Positions 34,258 to 46,147 of a stretch of DNA of 64,000 bases are shown piece by piece. Within the stretch, counting starts at the first letter, position 1. The number at the start of each line of letters is the position of its first letter. The notes under the pieces are model-generated. The model made no database searches, was not told where the DNA came from, and saw only the letters and a list, made by a program, of their open reading frames with translations. Made by a program: the position numbers and the translations under genes. This DNA is from Calycina herbarum (taxonomy: Eukaryota; Ascomycota; Leotiomycetes; Helotiales; Pezizellaceae), in NCBI GenBank assembly GCA_001414485.1, contig LLEY01000003.1, positions 829,609-893,608 on the forward strand, read 5' to 3'.

Positions 34258-34844
34258 TCACAGCCATACATTGACAGCTCCAACAATGAAGACAACCATC
34301 ACCTCCGTCTTCACCCACACCTGAACCACATCAACACCGCCCATAAACATTCCCCCACTACTCGAAGAATTTGAAGATCCAGTTTGCGAAGCAGCAATTG
34401 ATCTTGGACTTGAAGAACCGGGAGACGCAATATGTGTAGCTCCGGCAGGTACCGTCGTGGTTGTTTTTATAGTTGCTGTTGCGACTGCAGCAATGGGATG
34501 TGCCGAAGCACACGAGCATACATCTAGTGCTGAGAGGGAAACTCGAATGGCTGTCTGGGTTCCGCAGGCATCAATTACGCAACCGATTGCCGAATTGACG
34601 ATTGCTGAGTTTGCTGAGGTTGAACAGGCGCATGCGAGGTCTGTTTTCTGACATCCTACTGCTCCGGCAGCTGAGATGATGCACGAGGACTGGGAGGTGT
34701 CAGTTGGATGAAGATGGAATATGGAGAATAGAACGGTCTACTTACAGCACAGCTGGGTATTGAAGAGACTACCGGGTCACACACACTCTGTGCTACACCT
34801 CTCCCAACAAGACACACAACGATAAAACTGATGACGTTCTTCAT
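34258..34844 (-). CDS. CFEM-domain secreted, probably GPI-anchored protein
   Basis: Exon 1 (34746-34844) encodes the signal peptide MKNVISFIVVCLVGRGVAQS and the first two cysteines. Intron 34690-34745 (56 nt, phase 0). Exon 2 (34258-34689) completes 176 residues. The CFEM pattern is complete: PSCASSC, C eight residues on, then KTDLACAC, C twelve on, C three on and C fourteen on. CFEM proteins are fungal cell-surface or secreted proteins involved in haem capture, adhesion or host interaction. After the domain comes a Ser/Thr-rich linker, and the C-terminus is hydrophobic (VMVVFIVGAVNVWL), as expected for a GPI signal. The conserved Asp of the domain is present in KTD. Confidence 0.9.
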
Positions 34845-36251
34845 TCTTACTATCAGACCAATAACACTTCAAGATTTAGGAGAGAGTCAATAAGTCAAAA
34901 GCTCAAGAAGTATGGATAGCCTATCAGCCAATCTACTAGTTTTTCTCGAGAACCAGATTATATCGTAGTGTTATAGAACTTTCTTCATCCCATCCCCCAA
35001 TCTTGTAACTGGTCGTCTCGGCTCGTAGTCATGTCCTTACCAATCACGCCTGTCTGTGACCATTTACAAACAAACACCTCTCGGTAACAGACGATTTTCT
35101 CATCCTTTCCCCGCCTAGCAAAGCAAACTCATGTTTCTCTAGTCCGATGGTCGAGGTCGTTTTGTTGGAGGGTGGTCCTAGTTGGGGATAGTACGTGTCA
35201 AGGCGTGTGCTCACGGACGTTGATTTGGTGGCGACCAGACTGGAGATGTTTCGGATGAACTTTAGTGCAGCACTGCCACTCATAAATCATGAAATTGTCC
35301 CTTGAGGATGCAAGAGAGTTGTTGTTTCGTAGATCAGGCGAAACGGTCATCCTATCCTTTTGATGTTGTTGACGTTGTCTTAGCGGCGGATTTGGGGATC
35401 CGGACGGGAAACTTGGAAACTTAACTAAGTGCTAGTCAGTTTTGCTGAGCCTAGTTGATGGATATTTTGGTAATCCTAGTAGTGCGATTTAGGTGAGGAG
35501 AATGAATAAGTGCCGCGATGTGTTGGTGCGTCATGTTTGGGGCATCCTTTTCAGGGGTCTTTAGCGGGAATATTGAGGCTCGTCGTTCGTCGGCTTGTTT
35601 TTTTGATGGACTTAATATCAAACTTAATTCTTGAACCACTCCGAAGCCGAACTGCCACTTGGCTGGCTTTGGTCCGGATTTTACTCCTAGCGAGTCCGGT
35701 GTTTCGATTGAATATGTTATAAAGAATTTGAGTATAGGCAATCCAATTCAATATCTCGCTGTATTTCAGTTACTAAAGACAACAGTTGGAGAGCCTTCAT
35801 TGACGCGACGCTTAACCAGTTGAGCCATTCGCGTGCTGTGAGATGACCAAGTGTGAGCTGAGACTCCATCATGGCCTTTCATCTAAAAGATATCAGTAGT
35901 GGAAACCCAGCAGGCAATGGAAAGCTATTCCGATACTTGGAAGTTACCCCGCAGATGTTGGTACCTTGGCATATAAAAATCCGGATGATCGTCCGTTCCG
36001 AGTTATCTGGAGATATCCGTCACTCATATTTACTCACAATCGTAAAGTTTCTAACCCTAATATGTCACTTGACAAGTTACAATTGGTGCCATAGACTTTC
36101 TGATTCATGAGTTTGCATCAGCTTTTGTTTGGGAACCAAGAGAAGGCATCCAGCATGCAATACCTACTAGACACTGAATGTACTGTGGTTGAGAAAGTGA
36201 ACGATAATTTCCTTTGAAATAGTCTAGGAAATATCTTTGGCCTTTAAAAGC
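34845..36251. other. Intergenic
   Basis: Small frames at 35044-35283 and 35451-35741 are unsupported. A tRNA-like A-box segment lies near 35790-35835 on the minus strand without a B box (see rejected items). Confidence 0.45.
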
Positions 36252-38191
36252 TCATGGCTTGGGCGTACAGTAGTATTTGTATAGTTCCTCCCTTGGCAGC
36301 TCGACGGTCAATGTCGTCGGAAAACAGGGCCGAAACCCAAATAATGGCGCAAGTTCTTCTAAAGCGAAGTCACTAATTTCCCCAACCCAAAGAAAGGCCC
36401 TCCTTCGAAGAGAACTAATAACTTCCACAATCGCTTGGTCTCTGCATCGGGGAACGGGCCTGCCTTTTCCAAAAGCAGTGTTTTCGCAATCCGCGTCTAC
36501 CGCTTCTATTGCGAGAGCAAGCCTATTCCCATCAAATATTTCCTCGGGTGTGCCTGCCGCACTCGGCCACTGTTTCATCACGTTCAGCCCTCTTTCTCGA
36601 GTCAATTCCTCCTTTGCAGTGAGAGCAATTAGCATGGTCACACTGACTATCCCTCTTACTAAGAAAAATGTCCTTGGCTCAAGTTTTTCCGGTCCATAGG
36701 AGTTAGTTTTATATATTTTTGTTAATGTCTCCACCAAGACCAGTATTTTGTCGAAGTGATCTTCTCTGCGTTCTGAAGGCTGATAAAAATAAAATCCAAA
36801 TTCGTCATCGAAACCAATTCTAGAGCCCAAAAACGAAACCGCCAGTGCAATCGATGCTACACTTTCACGCAAACAAGTCCGCTCTGTCATAGCTTGTGCT
36901 ATGTATCGATTTCTGAGAGGTGCGAAAGCCGGTTCTACTTGATCATGGGCAAGTGACAGGGAATGAATTTCTTGCCGTATTGAAGGAGAAATCCTTCCGT
37001 ACAACTCAGTGCTTTGCTTGACCAACAACAAACAACTGTAAGCCCAATTTGTAATTTTTGTGCATATAGTCTGGACATCTCGAATATTGGAGAAGGCAGT
37101 GGGGACGACAAGCTTCTTCCCATTCCGTTCGTTTGCTGTAGTCAACACCAGAGTGGTTGGTCTGTAGTTATCAAGGAGACTGTAATGTCCATCCAGCCTA
37201 GCGAAGAGCCCGAAAATCTCAGCGTCCACAATCGGTACATGGCGCGACTTCAATTTCGACCGAGCTGATGCTTCTTTCAACATTGCAAGGCCAGCATTTA
37301 GATGTTTCACTTCGTCCTCAAACCCTCCCCTCACTGATTCGATCAAAATAAATAAGAGACAGCAGGTGAGTATCACCTGACGCGATTGCTTGTTTGGTGC
37401 AATCATGAGATTTTGCACTGCTCTGATCGCTTTATTGTAGTGTCGAAGAGAAATTGGATGCTGATCGATACTCTGAAGATTCAGTCTTTGACTCTCATGG
37501 AAGGAAGCGAACGCAATGATCGCATATCGTAGGACTGGCTCTTGATGGCTCCAAGAGAGAATTGAATCAAACCAAAAATCGTGATTCGAATAGCCGCTTA
37601 TATCGGGGATGGTTTCCAATTGGAAGTATCGGAAAAGTCGACGTTCATTTTCGCAGCCCGGAACTTGAAAAGAAATCCCGGGGGTCGACGTGAGCAAGAC
37701 GTATGTTAATTCTCCACCATAAACGTCAAATCTTCTTTCTTTTTCTTGGAGCTTCAATAATTTACGCGAGAGTGGCTTAGCACCCCTAATGGCATCTGTC
37801 TCACTCCTGTCAAAGTTGATTAGATAAGTCTCCATTCGGGAGGGGGCAACCTTTTTTTCACTCACCTTGAAATCGTCTCGCGATCCAGAACTTTCTTCAT
37901 CAGCCATTGATGGGCTGGAGTAGAATCCGATGGTGGTGTGTTGTGATGAATTGAAAAGGAGTGGAACGAACCACCAGATCCAGCGGCGAGGTTCAAATTT
38001 GTGCTTTCGATGCACTCTGATGACCCGTACTGCACACACCTTTTGCATATAGGCTTTTCTTCTCCGCATTTCAGATGCCGTCTCCTATGACAGATTGTTA
38101 GAAACGAGGCCATGGACAATAGACTTAATGTTGAGTTAACATACCTGCAATTTAGGCATCCGCTTTGCGATCTTGGGCTTGCTTTTCTCAT
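36252..38191 (-). CDS. Zn2Cys6 fungal transcription factor, 606 residues
   Basis: Exons 38145-38191, 37866-38084 and 36252-37806 with introns of 60 and 59 nt, both phase 2. The first intron splits the zinc cluster. The spliced N-terminus has C-LN-C-RRRHLK-C-GEEKPI-C-KR-C-VQYGSSE-C, a complete Cys6 binuclear zinc DNA-binding motif with a short basic flank. The rest (ITKLLSR-like LSRKLLKLQEKERRFDVYGG, then FWFDSILSWSHQEPVLRYAI and LTCCLLFILIESVRGGFEDE) matches the helical middle region of the fungal-specific transcription factor domain (Fungal_trans_2 type). It probably regulates transcription in the nucleus. It lies 3.4 kb from the pectinase cluster, but no target is shown by the sequence. Confidence 0.92.
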
Positions 38192-40731
38192 TTTGATATC
38201 CTCTATATCACTCGTAGGGAACTTGCATGACTTTCATTATGAGATATGAACGGAGAATAATTATTTAGAAACTTACAATACTATTATTCTTAATATTTGA
38301 CCCTCGGAAATATGCAATGAGTTAAAATAATGGCAGTGGAAGATTATCTCGAAGATGGGTCGTCGTTTCGATTTCGTATTTTCGAAATTCGCTGACGGGC
38401 TTGATCGTAAACATACGAGCGAGGAGGCACAGTTGGTACCAAAAATAATAACAAAGTACCTTCCGTAGCAACTTCGCTTTCATCAAACATGGATTTTGAA
38501 CTGAAACCAGCAACATTGAGGGCGCAAAACTCGCCCCAAGATAGCTGAGTCCAGAGGAAAGCTGGTAACATATTCTAAGCATCCCTCGTAAAATCAATTC
38601 CAGTGATGCACTGCCACTGATTTCACGCTAACTGCCGAGGTTCCAAAAAATAGGTAGCATTTCAACCAATTAGCATTGCCCATGTACCTGGACCTCTTTT
38701 TAGGCAGAAATTTGATTGGTGGGACTACGAGGTGCAGTATCTACCCGACCAAACCCTAGATCTCCCAATTTATCTAAGATGATTTTTTGAGGATTCGAAT
38801 GATTCTCGAATATCCGGCTTCAAGATTGATAGATCTTCTTGATGCTTCCCAAACTATACATATAGAGGCGCTTCTGAACTTTTATAAGTGATAGTGGGGA
38901 AGTACAACAACATCATGATTTCATGAAGCTTGCATAACTCTGGAACAATATCGAAAATAACAACACCTTCATACCCTTAATCCTGAGTCGAGAAAGCCAA
39001 TCTTCACCTGCCGAAGGTCTACCAAACTGATCTTGGGGCTCTTTCAGGGTGATCGAGTGAGTGTATTGGTCCTCAAACCATTCTCCTTCCCCCTAAAACT
39101 ATTGTGTATCTTCCAACCAGAGGACAGTGAATTGTTTTCTATCTACGGGGTCATTTCGTCATTATTCACAAAATACGAGAGGCCCACGGATTTTCTCTAC
39201 AGATCTGGAAGGATCACACTGATTGAATTTAAGTGGTGCTCTACTGGCATGTCTGAGGATAGATCCGAGCCTCTGGCATGGCCAGCCATATGAACTTTTG
39301 TGCTAGGCCCAATATGCTCCGTGTTTTTGACTTTATCGAAATGGACGGATATTTCTCTGATGACGACCGGATACGTTGCTAGTCTACATGACCGAAGATA
39401 TTGGCTGAGGACAGAATCATGAAAGAGTGTTAAACTAGGCAGCTCCACATGAGCTCCAAATTATAATATAAGCAAGTTCCAATCTCTCCGACTCGTTCAA
39501 AAAAGGAGCTTGAGGAAGTTATGAAACTTATGATATCCCATAGATTGACAGCGTCAAGACTCCGAGCTTCTTTGCCTCCCACGGGCCCATTACAGAGCCA
39601 CGCAAGAGTGTAAATATCAACGGCAGGATTCCCTCCCTCAGACCACCAATCTAATGTTATGCCGCTACGGAAACGAGCGAGACAACAAAGACCTGTGAAA
39701 GTGTCGTCTTCAGACCATCTTGACAGAACCTTTACACACTGTTGACAGCAAGGCCAGACGTCTTCTCGACGCTTCCGACTTCCAAATGGAGCTGTGCTGA
39801 ATAGGTTGTCGTCAGTACTCAGCAAATTTGAAGATGTAACTGCAGTCGTGTCATCCTCTGGGACAGTTGTGTTTTTAGAAAGGTCCCGTGGTATTTTATT
39901 GGGGGTGGTGCAATGCCCAAGACCATTTGTAAGTTTGGAGATGCTTCTATTACATGCATCTTCGATTGCTACGCTCTTCTCAAGCCACCATTATCTTCTT
40001 GTATATGCTGACTTCAGGTCCAAGGTCAATGGGGGTTGCACGCTCTTGGGATATATTTAACTCCTCCTATGGGGCGGAATCCCTTTCGCAAATGGTTGTC
40101 AAAGTTTTCTCGAAAACCTAGTCAATCCTTTTTGCCAGCCATTTACGCGAGCCCAAAAACCACATCCACTGCTCTCGAAATTGGGTCCCGTTCGCTTTTG
40201 CGTTTTCGAGGCTGAAATTATCTGGAGATTTCTCTCTCAAATAAAATGAGTTTTAGATAACAAGACCATAGACATAAGTATCACATCTTCGCAGTCCTTC
40301 GTAGTCATACAAGCTATCGGCTTCGAGCAGTGGTGGTAACCATCCTTCCGTGCCGCGATAGCCTTCTTGCTGAGATACAGAAATAATTTATGACCTAGAA
40401 GGCATACTAGGTATTCTTCTTCGAGGTTTTGGTATCACCAAGGACAAGGAACTCCAGCTAAATTACAGCTGGAACCTGGACAACGCGACAGCATCTTCGC
40501 GGAACACATCGCATTGTCAGATTTTAGCAATGAATCCAAAAGTTACAAGGGGGAATAACAAAGAAATTTGATGGTGACGTCCTCTTCTCCCAGGTAGAAC
40601 CTAGACAACGTAAATTAGTGACTCCCATAATGTGGGAGGCGCCTGGGGACGCCTCCCTCAAAGCCAAGGGTTCTTGTTGAGTGTAACAAGAGTGGCGTTG
40701 CTAATACCGAAGGGTCTGATGAAATAAACTC
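38192..40731. other. Gene-poor interval with one open stretch
   Basis: On the minus strand 39430-39990 is open for 186 codons without an ATG. It begins WWLEKSVAIEDACNRSISKL and includes PFGSRKRREDVWPCCQQCVK and WSEGGNPAVDIYTLAWLC. It could be an exon of an unresolved gene or a relic; I recognise no family. Other frames here are short. Confidence 0.3.
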
Positions 40732-40874
40732 CAGCGTAAAGAATGAGTAGAGTAGAGTAGTATAGTGACTACTATTCTACTCTACTCATCAGACTTGCTA
40801 CTCATACTCTACTCTACTACTCAAGAGTACTCCTCGAGTAATAATGAGTACTAGAGTAGTTTGTGTTCACGCTG
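40732..40874. mobile_element. hAT-type MITE, copy 2 (143 bp, internally deleted)
   Basis: The left end is CAGCGTAAAGAATGAGTAG and the right end, reversed, is CAGCGTGAACACAAACTAC. The interior consists almost only of GAGTAGAGTAGAGTAG-type subterminal repeats in opposite orientations, so the whole element can fold as a hairpin. Imperfect 8-bp target duplication ATAAACTC / GTAAATTC (6 of 8). It belongs to the same family as the copies at 11421 and 57313. Confidence 0.75.
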
Positions 40875-41615
40875 GTAAATTCCATTGTTGTGTGAGAAAC
40901 ATGCGCACCACAGCTTGCACAGCTTTTAAAAACGGCCGGAAACCACACGTTTCAAACGCTTCGCTTAAATGCGTATTCTTGGGATCCTTCCCAAGTTTGA
41001 AGTGCCTTTCTTTTTGGTTACCCGGAGGAGACGGGTGAGAAACCACCACAGACACTGTATGATCTCATCCAAATCCTGACGAACCTTCTTTTAAACTTGA
41101 TGTGAAGCAGCGCTTTTTCGTTGCGCGAACACTAACACGATCCATCAGAGCCTTCCGCTCAGATAAATGGATTCATAAGAGCATCCATGCTCAAGCAATA
41201 AAGTTCTTCTCAAATAAGGAAGATAGTTAGTTCAATTTGAGCAGTCCATACTTGTGAAATGCGACCGTGGAGAGATCAGGAGTCATTGCAAAATACTCGC
41301 CGAAGTCCCGGCCGGCTTCGTACCGGCGTGTTGCGACGACCCGATGTCGGAGCTCGTTGGGATAACGTGTGGATAACTTTGGATCACCATAACCACACAA
41401 ATACTCTAATCTAATTGGATTGTAAGCAAGACTGGAACTATTGAATTGAGCAGAGAGAACAAAACAATCATCAAACTCTATGGATGGCATTCCGCAAGTC
41501 AAGAAAGTGATCAGCAATAACTCTCTTCCACACTATTCACAAGCACAAACACTTCACCAAATCAACACCAAAACACCCTCAACAAAACCTTACGATTTCG
41601 AGAACCAAATTATAT
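40875..41615. other. Intergenic 3' of exopolygalacturonase gene
   Basis: The 96-codon minus frame at 41227-41517 is unsupported. No RNA or repeat is seen. Confidence 0.45.
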
Positions 41616-43475
41616 CTAAATACAATTGATATCGAGCAAGGTCTTATCCATATTTGCGCAAGTCCATTGTGCCACCTTCCCACTTGGATTTGTGATAGTG
41701 ATATTTCTCGCTTGGACGTTTTTGCAAACCTAAGCATGGTTTATATGTTAGGTCTTGCTTCTTTTTCATCTCATCTCCATTCAGGAAACGAACGAAGGGG
41801 ACTTACGGTTGGACTGCTGCAAATTAATGTTCCAACAATTGGATCGTATTTCTTGGAAGTACCCGAGAAATCCTTGAAGAGGATATCTTCGATGATTACT
41901 GATGACTGCAATTGACGATGTTAGACACTGCTTTACGATTCTTGTTCCTATTTGCCGGAGACAAAGCTTACAGGATATTGATTGCAAAGCGTTTGGTTCT
42001 TTTGAGTGTAGCATTGGGTTAACTCGATCGCATCTATCCAACTATCAGTTTTCAACAATTCTCGTCGAGGAAAGAGTGATATGAAGGGGAACTTACAATC
42101 ATCATTCGTATTATGCATCCCATTATAAGTCACATTACGAACATATCCAGTTCCTCCACCGGCATTTGTAACGGTGCTATCTGGCGCCACTCCAGGGAAT
42201 ACCTTGATACGCGCACTGTCTCCGGAGGTTATCATCGATGCGTTATAGACATAGATATTTTCTGGACAATTTATCAGTAAAGTGATCTAAGTAAGAGATC
42301 AAAAACAAACCAATAATATCCGTTTGCCCTACATATTGACCAAGAGAACCCACAGATATCCCATGCGAATTGATACAAACCATGTTTTGAACGAGAATAT
42401 TTGTGCTATTTGGCTTGAAAGAGACGCAATCATCGGTGTTTGAGACGTAAGAATTTTGAATAGTGATGGAGTCGGATCTGTAGGTATCCCAACCATCTGG
42501 TGAAATAATTAGCTTCACATATTTATTAGTGGGTTCTCACTATCTATATCTCTTACCTGAATTCTTGACTGGATTGGCACTCGTGGAGGCAACTCGGAGA
42601 TCCATGTTATCAAAAATAACATCTGAACTGTTGGCTACGAATTGAAACCAATTAGGGGTGTTGATCATCTTCAAGTTACTGATTGCCCCTCCCTATTTTC
42701 GAAAATCATTAGCAATATTTCAACAAAAACATAGAGGCGCTTTGTATTCCTACCTTAAGCCCAATAATCCCAAGTGGCATCGGTCTCCTCACAGTAGGAT
42801 CAGCAGCAAACCTATCCCACCAAACCTGACCATTGCCATTGATGGTTCCCCCGCCATAAACTACGGATGATCTCGGAGTCAGTATTGCCCTTTCTAGAAG
42901 TATGTTTGAGGAAACTAGGAAGAAACGGTGTTGTGTGAGGAGGAAGTGAGATATCTGGGGAGGAAATGGTGTCTTAATCCTCCTAAAACAACCTGGAAGA
43001 GGGAAAAATAACTCGGAGAATACCCACTATTAACATCCCGTCCTCCAATCTGCCAGAATAAACTCGCATCTTGGTAGGTATATTTAATCGAATTTGCAAC
43101 CCAGAAGTCAATATCCGGCGTAAAAGATACGGTTCCCTGGATAACGAAATCCACAGCATCAAGAAATGTGAGATCGAGGGGCTTTCCAATTAAGTATTCC
43201 GCGTCTAACAAGGCGATTGTGCCTCCGTTGTTACATGTTTTTGCTGCTGAGAGGATTGTTTGGCTGTCATCTTGTCCATTTCCGAACGCGTTCACGTAGC
43301 ATATTTTTGTTGCACTTCGGGCTGGTGAAACTGGGTGAGGTCTTCCGTGAGTGAAGGGGGATGGAACAGGAGTAGGACGAGTAACAAGAGTTGGTGGACA
43401 TGAAGACGCTCCAGCTACCAGAGAGGAGAGCGAGGATATGCCGAGGAGAGCTGTGTTGAGAGTTGAGAGGTGCAT
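41616..43475 (-). CDS. Exopolygalacturonase, GH28, 438 residues
   Basis: Eight exons: 43028-43475, 42754-42860, 42557-42692, 42311-42496, 42097-42261, 41972-42033, 41807-41905, 41616-41729. Introns are 49-167 nt and all join in frame. Signal peptide [22 protein letters not shown]28 catalytic motifs are present in order: [11 protein letters not shown], then [11 protein letters not shown] (the NTDD acids), [12 protein letters not shown] (the catalytic histidine region), SARIKVFPG (the RIK substrate motif) and [10 protein letters not shown]. The [11 protein letters not shown] form is typical of exo-acting or related GH28 members. It would release galacturonic acid from the ends of homogalacturonan outside the cell. 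It is divergently transcribed from the pectin methylesterase gene at 44481. Confidence 0.92.
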
Positions 43476-44480
43476 TTTCGCTTCACTTGACTACGTAAAC
43501 CCAATTTCCCAGGATTTTGACAACTCAAGTGAGTAGAGATAAGCTGAAGGGACGCGAGGAAAAGCTTCACTATGCGAAAAAGATACTATCACAGGCTGTC
43601 ACGCGCTTCACTAGCTAGTTTCCTCGTACCTTCATCGTATTCATCCATGGCTTTTAGACGGATTAACAATTTCCCACTTGGGAACCAAGAAATGGGGAAC
43701 TTGCAGCTGTGCAGATGGTAAAACCTATTCTTCCATGGCAAATGAAAAGTAGTTCTTGAGGTCAAAATCTGGGGATGCTGGTGAAGATCCATGAACTGAT
43801 CTCCTTTGAGTTCGCGGTGGCAAGGATCAACCAATCCACCGGTGTCTACAAGAGGTTTATCTGCGTAAACTTGAATATTTCTACTATATAAAACGTTTCC
43901 TTTAGCTGTCAAATTCTATTGTTCATGCAGGGACAACGACGAATTGCTGTGATATTCTTCGGCGGTCGGCAGCCGCTGTACTGAAGTATGCGGGGTTCGG
44001 TTCAGGCTAAAATAGCGAGCAGACCTAGCGCCATTCAGGGGCGAAATCAACCCCTGGAGCTATTCCCTGAATTATTTTCTGCTAGGTTCATCTCCTCGCT
44101 GCATTTCAATCCATGGGGACCCCGCCAGCCCCATGTTTCAATCTTTTTCCACCACTCGCGGATTAATTAAAATGCTCTAGCCAGCGCGAGATTGCCATTG
44201 TTCATTCATTTCTCATGTTGTTTTCACTCTTTCTGACGCGTCCGCATGCAAGCGCTGCACTGCAATGATGAAGTCAACATCAAGCTAGCGAAGTGAATTC
44301 TGGGGTATTGATTCACGGGCGGTCTTCTCACTAGAACTGGGGTATATCTTGAAAGTTCAAATTATTCTAAAGCCCCAGTTCTTTTGCGGGGAAGTCCATT
44401 GCAATATTCCCAAGAACAAAAGTCTTGATTTAACCAAGATCCGGAGACCCCTCCAGTTCGGTTGATCTTTTTCTCTCAAG
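43476..44480. promoter_or_regulatory. Bidirectional promoter of GH28 and CE8 genes
   Basis: This 1,005-bp region separates two divergent pectinase genes. CTGGGGTAT occurs twice, at 44300-44308 and 44337-44345, about 140-180 bp before the methylesterase start; CTGGGG fits the CreA SYGGRG core, so carbon repression is possible. A TATATAAAA sequence lies near 43885. I found no CCNCCAA box of the galacturonate regulator GaaR type on either strand. Confidence 0.5.
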
Positions 44481-45731
44481 ATGTTGTTCTCCAAGAAGCA
44501 GTCTTCATGGCTTTCAATAGCTTTTGTTGCAATTGAACTCCTCACTGCTGTCAGAGCCGATACCTCCATCTACAGCAAATGTCAATCGCCTACCCCAGAT
44601 CCGCTCACTGGCTGTCCTGCAAATACTATACTTGTAGCACCCACTGGTTGCAATGCAAGCTTCAATTCAATTCAATCAGCAATTCTCTCCCTGGACGAAA
44701 CAACCCCAGCAACAATTCTGATTCTCCCCGGAATCTACATTGAACAGCTCAACGTCACACGAAGCGGACCTCTCACCCTGCTGGGTCAAATCAAGAACGC
44801 CAATCAACGAACTGAGAACACCGTCACGGTCTCCTGGGCATCGGCAAATCATAACGTCAGCTATCCAGATAATGCTTATACATCAGTATTAACCGTTTCT
44901 CCGACCCTTGAAGCAAGTCTCACGGGATCAGGCCCAACCGGATGGCCAGTACCAGAGAGCACGCCTTTTGGGAATACTGATTTCAGAGTCTACAACATCG
45001 ATTTCCGAAATGTTTACTCGGAAGCGAGTGATGGCCCTTCGCTTGCAGTAAGCGTCAGTAGAGCGAATGCCGGGTTTTATTATTCTGGATTCTACAGTTA
45101 TCAAGATACCGTATGTTTCCTCCTCAAGCCCATCCCCAAATTATACTAATGAGAAAACCAGGTCTACATAGGAAAACTAGGAAACGCATATTTCTACAAC
45201 AACGAAATAGCAGGGCAAACCGATTTCCTCTACGGCTTCGGAACAGCCTGGATCCAACACTCTCTCCTTTCCCTCCGAAACTGTGGCGGTGGCATAACAG
45301 CCTGGAAAGGAACAAACACAACATTCGCCAACAAATATGGAGTTTTCGTTTCAGATTCCACAGTACAAGCATCCAACACCACCATCGCTCCCTCAATAGT
45401 AGGAAAATGCTTCTTGGGAAGACCGTGGAACTCACAACATCTAAGTGTATTCCTGAACACTTATCTCGATGCAACGATCAATGGAGCTGGGTATAAGAAA
45501 TGGACTACTGATCCGGCGACGGATCATTACAGTGCCAATTGGACCAAGATGGCTGAGTATAACAGTACGGGGCCGGGATTTAATCTCACGGCGAGGATTG
45601 CGGGGAATGTGACGATTGAGTTTACTCCTGATGAGGCAAGAAATTATAGGACTCCAAAAGATGTTTTTATGACAGTTAATGGAACGCAGCCTTATATTGG
45701 GTGGATTGATAAGGATGCTTATACTTGGTAG
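44481..45731 (+). CDS. Pectin methylesterase, CE8 (first copy), 399 residues
   Basis: Exons 44481-45110 and 45162-45731 with a phase-0 intron of 51 nt directly after the catalytic QDT codons. Signal peptide near MLFSKKQSSWLSIAFVAIEL followed by VRADTS. CE8 motifs: YSGFYSYQDT, then GQTDFLYGFGTAW (second aspartate; family usually VDFIFG) and CFLGRPWNSQHLS with the substrate arginine. It should demethylate extracellular pectin, preparing it for the polygalacturonases next door. The tail WIDKDAYTW is compatible with a complete protein. Compared with the second copy at 48630 it is about 70 residues longer and more divergent in the active-site loop (LYG for IFG). Several N-x-S/T glycosylation sites are visible. 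Confidence 0.92.
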
Positions 45732-46147
45732 TATAGGGGATTGAGAGGAGGAGAATGATTTAACGAATTCGATGTCCCATTACTTCCAATTTTTTTCTTT
45801 CCCTGTGAGACTTGGAGAACTGAGAAACTTGTTGACTGCAAACGTCTCGCTTAACATGCGCTTTTTCTCCTTCACTCCTCCGAATCTATTCTGCGACAGC
45901 TTGAGAGATTTCTGTAACAAATATTTTTCCGTAATGGGAACAATTTCGCTTCATACCACGCTATTCTCCTTAAAGGGTAAGATGTCAAGTCCGATTGCTC
46001 TAGTAAAAAGCTCGGAAGAGTGTAACAAAAAGAACCGGGTCTAGATTTTCTCTGGCTAGCAAGTATGTAGTATGCTCCCAAGCAAATTAAAAATATATAC
46101 AAAAGAATTCCCCCCAACTAAAACACAAAAACCTAAAGAAGATATAA
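45732..46147. other. Short intergenic between convergent pectinase genes
   Basis: 3' flanks of the methylesterase and of the minus-strand GH28 gene. Frames on both strands are short and unsupported. Confidence 0.5.

Noticed and set aside
35790..35840. tRNA-like segment on the minus strand (A-box like TGGCTCAACTGG)
   Set aside because: No B box follows, the anticodon arm does not fold and there is no matching acceptor 3' half.
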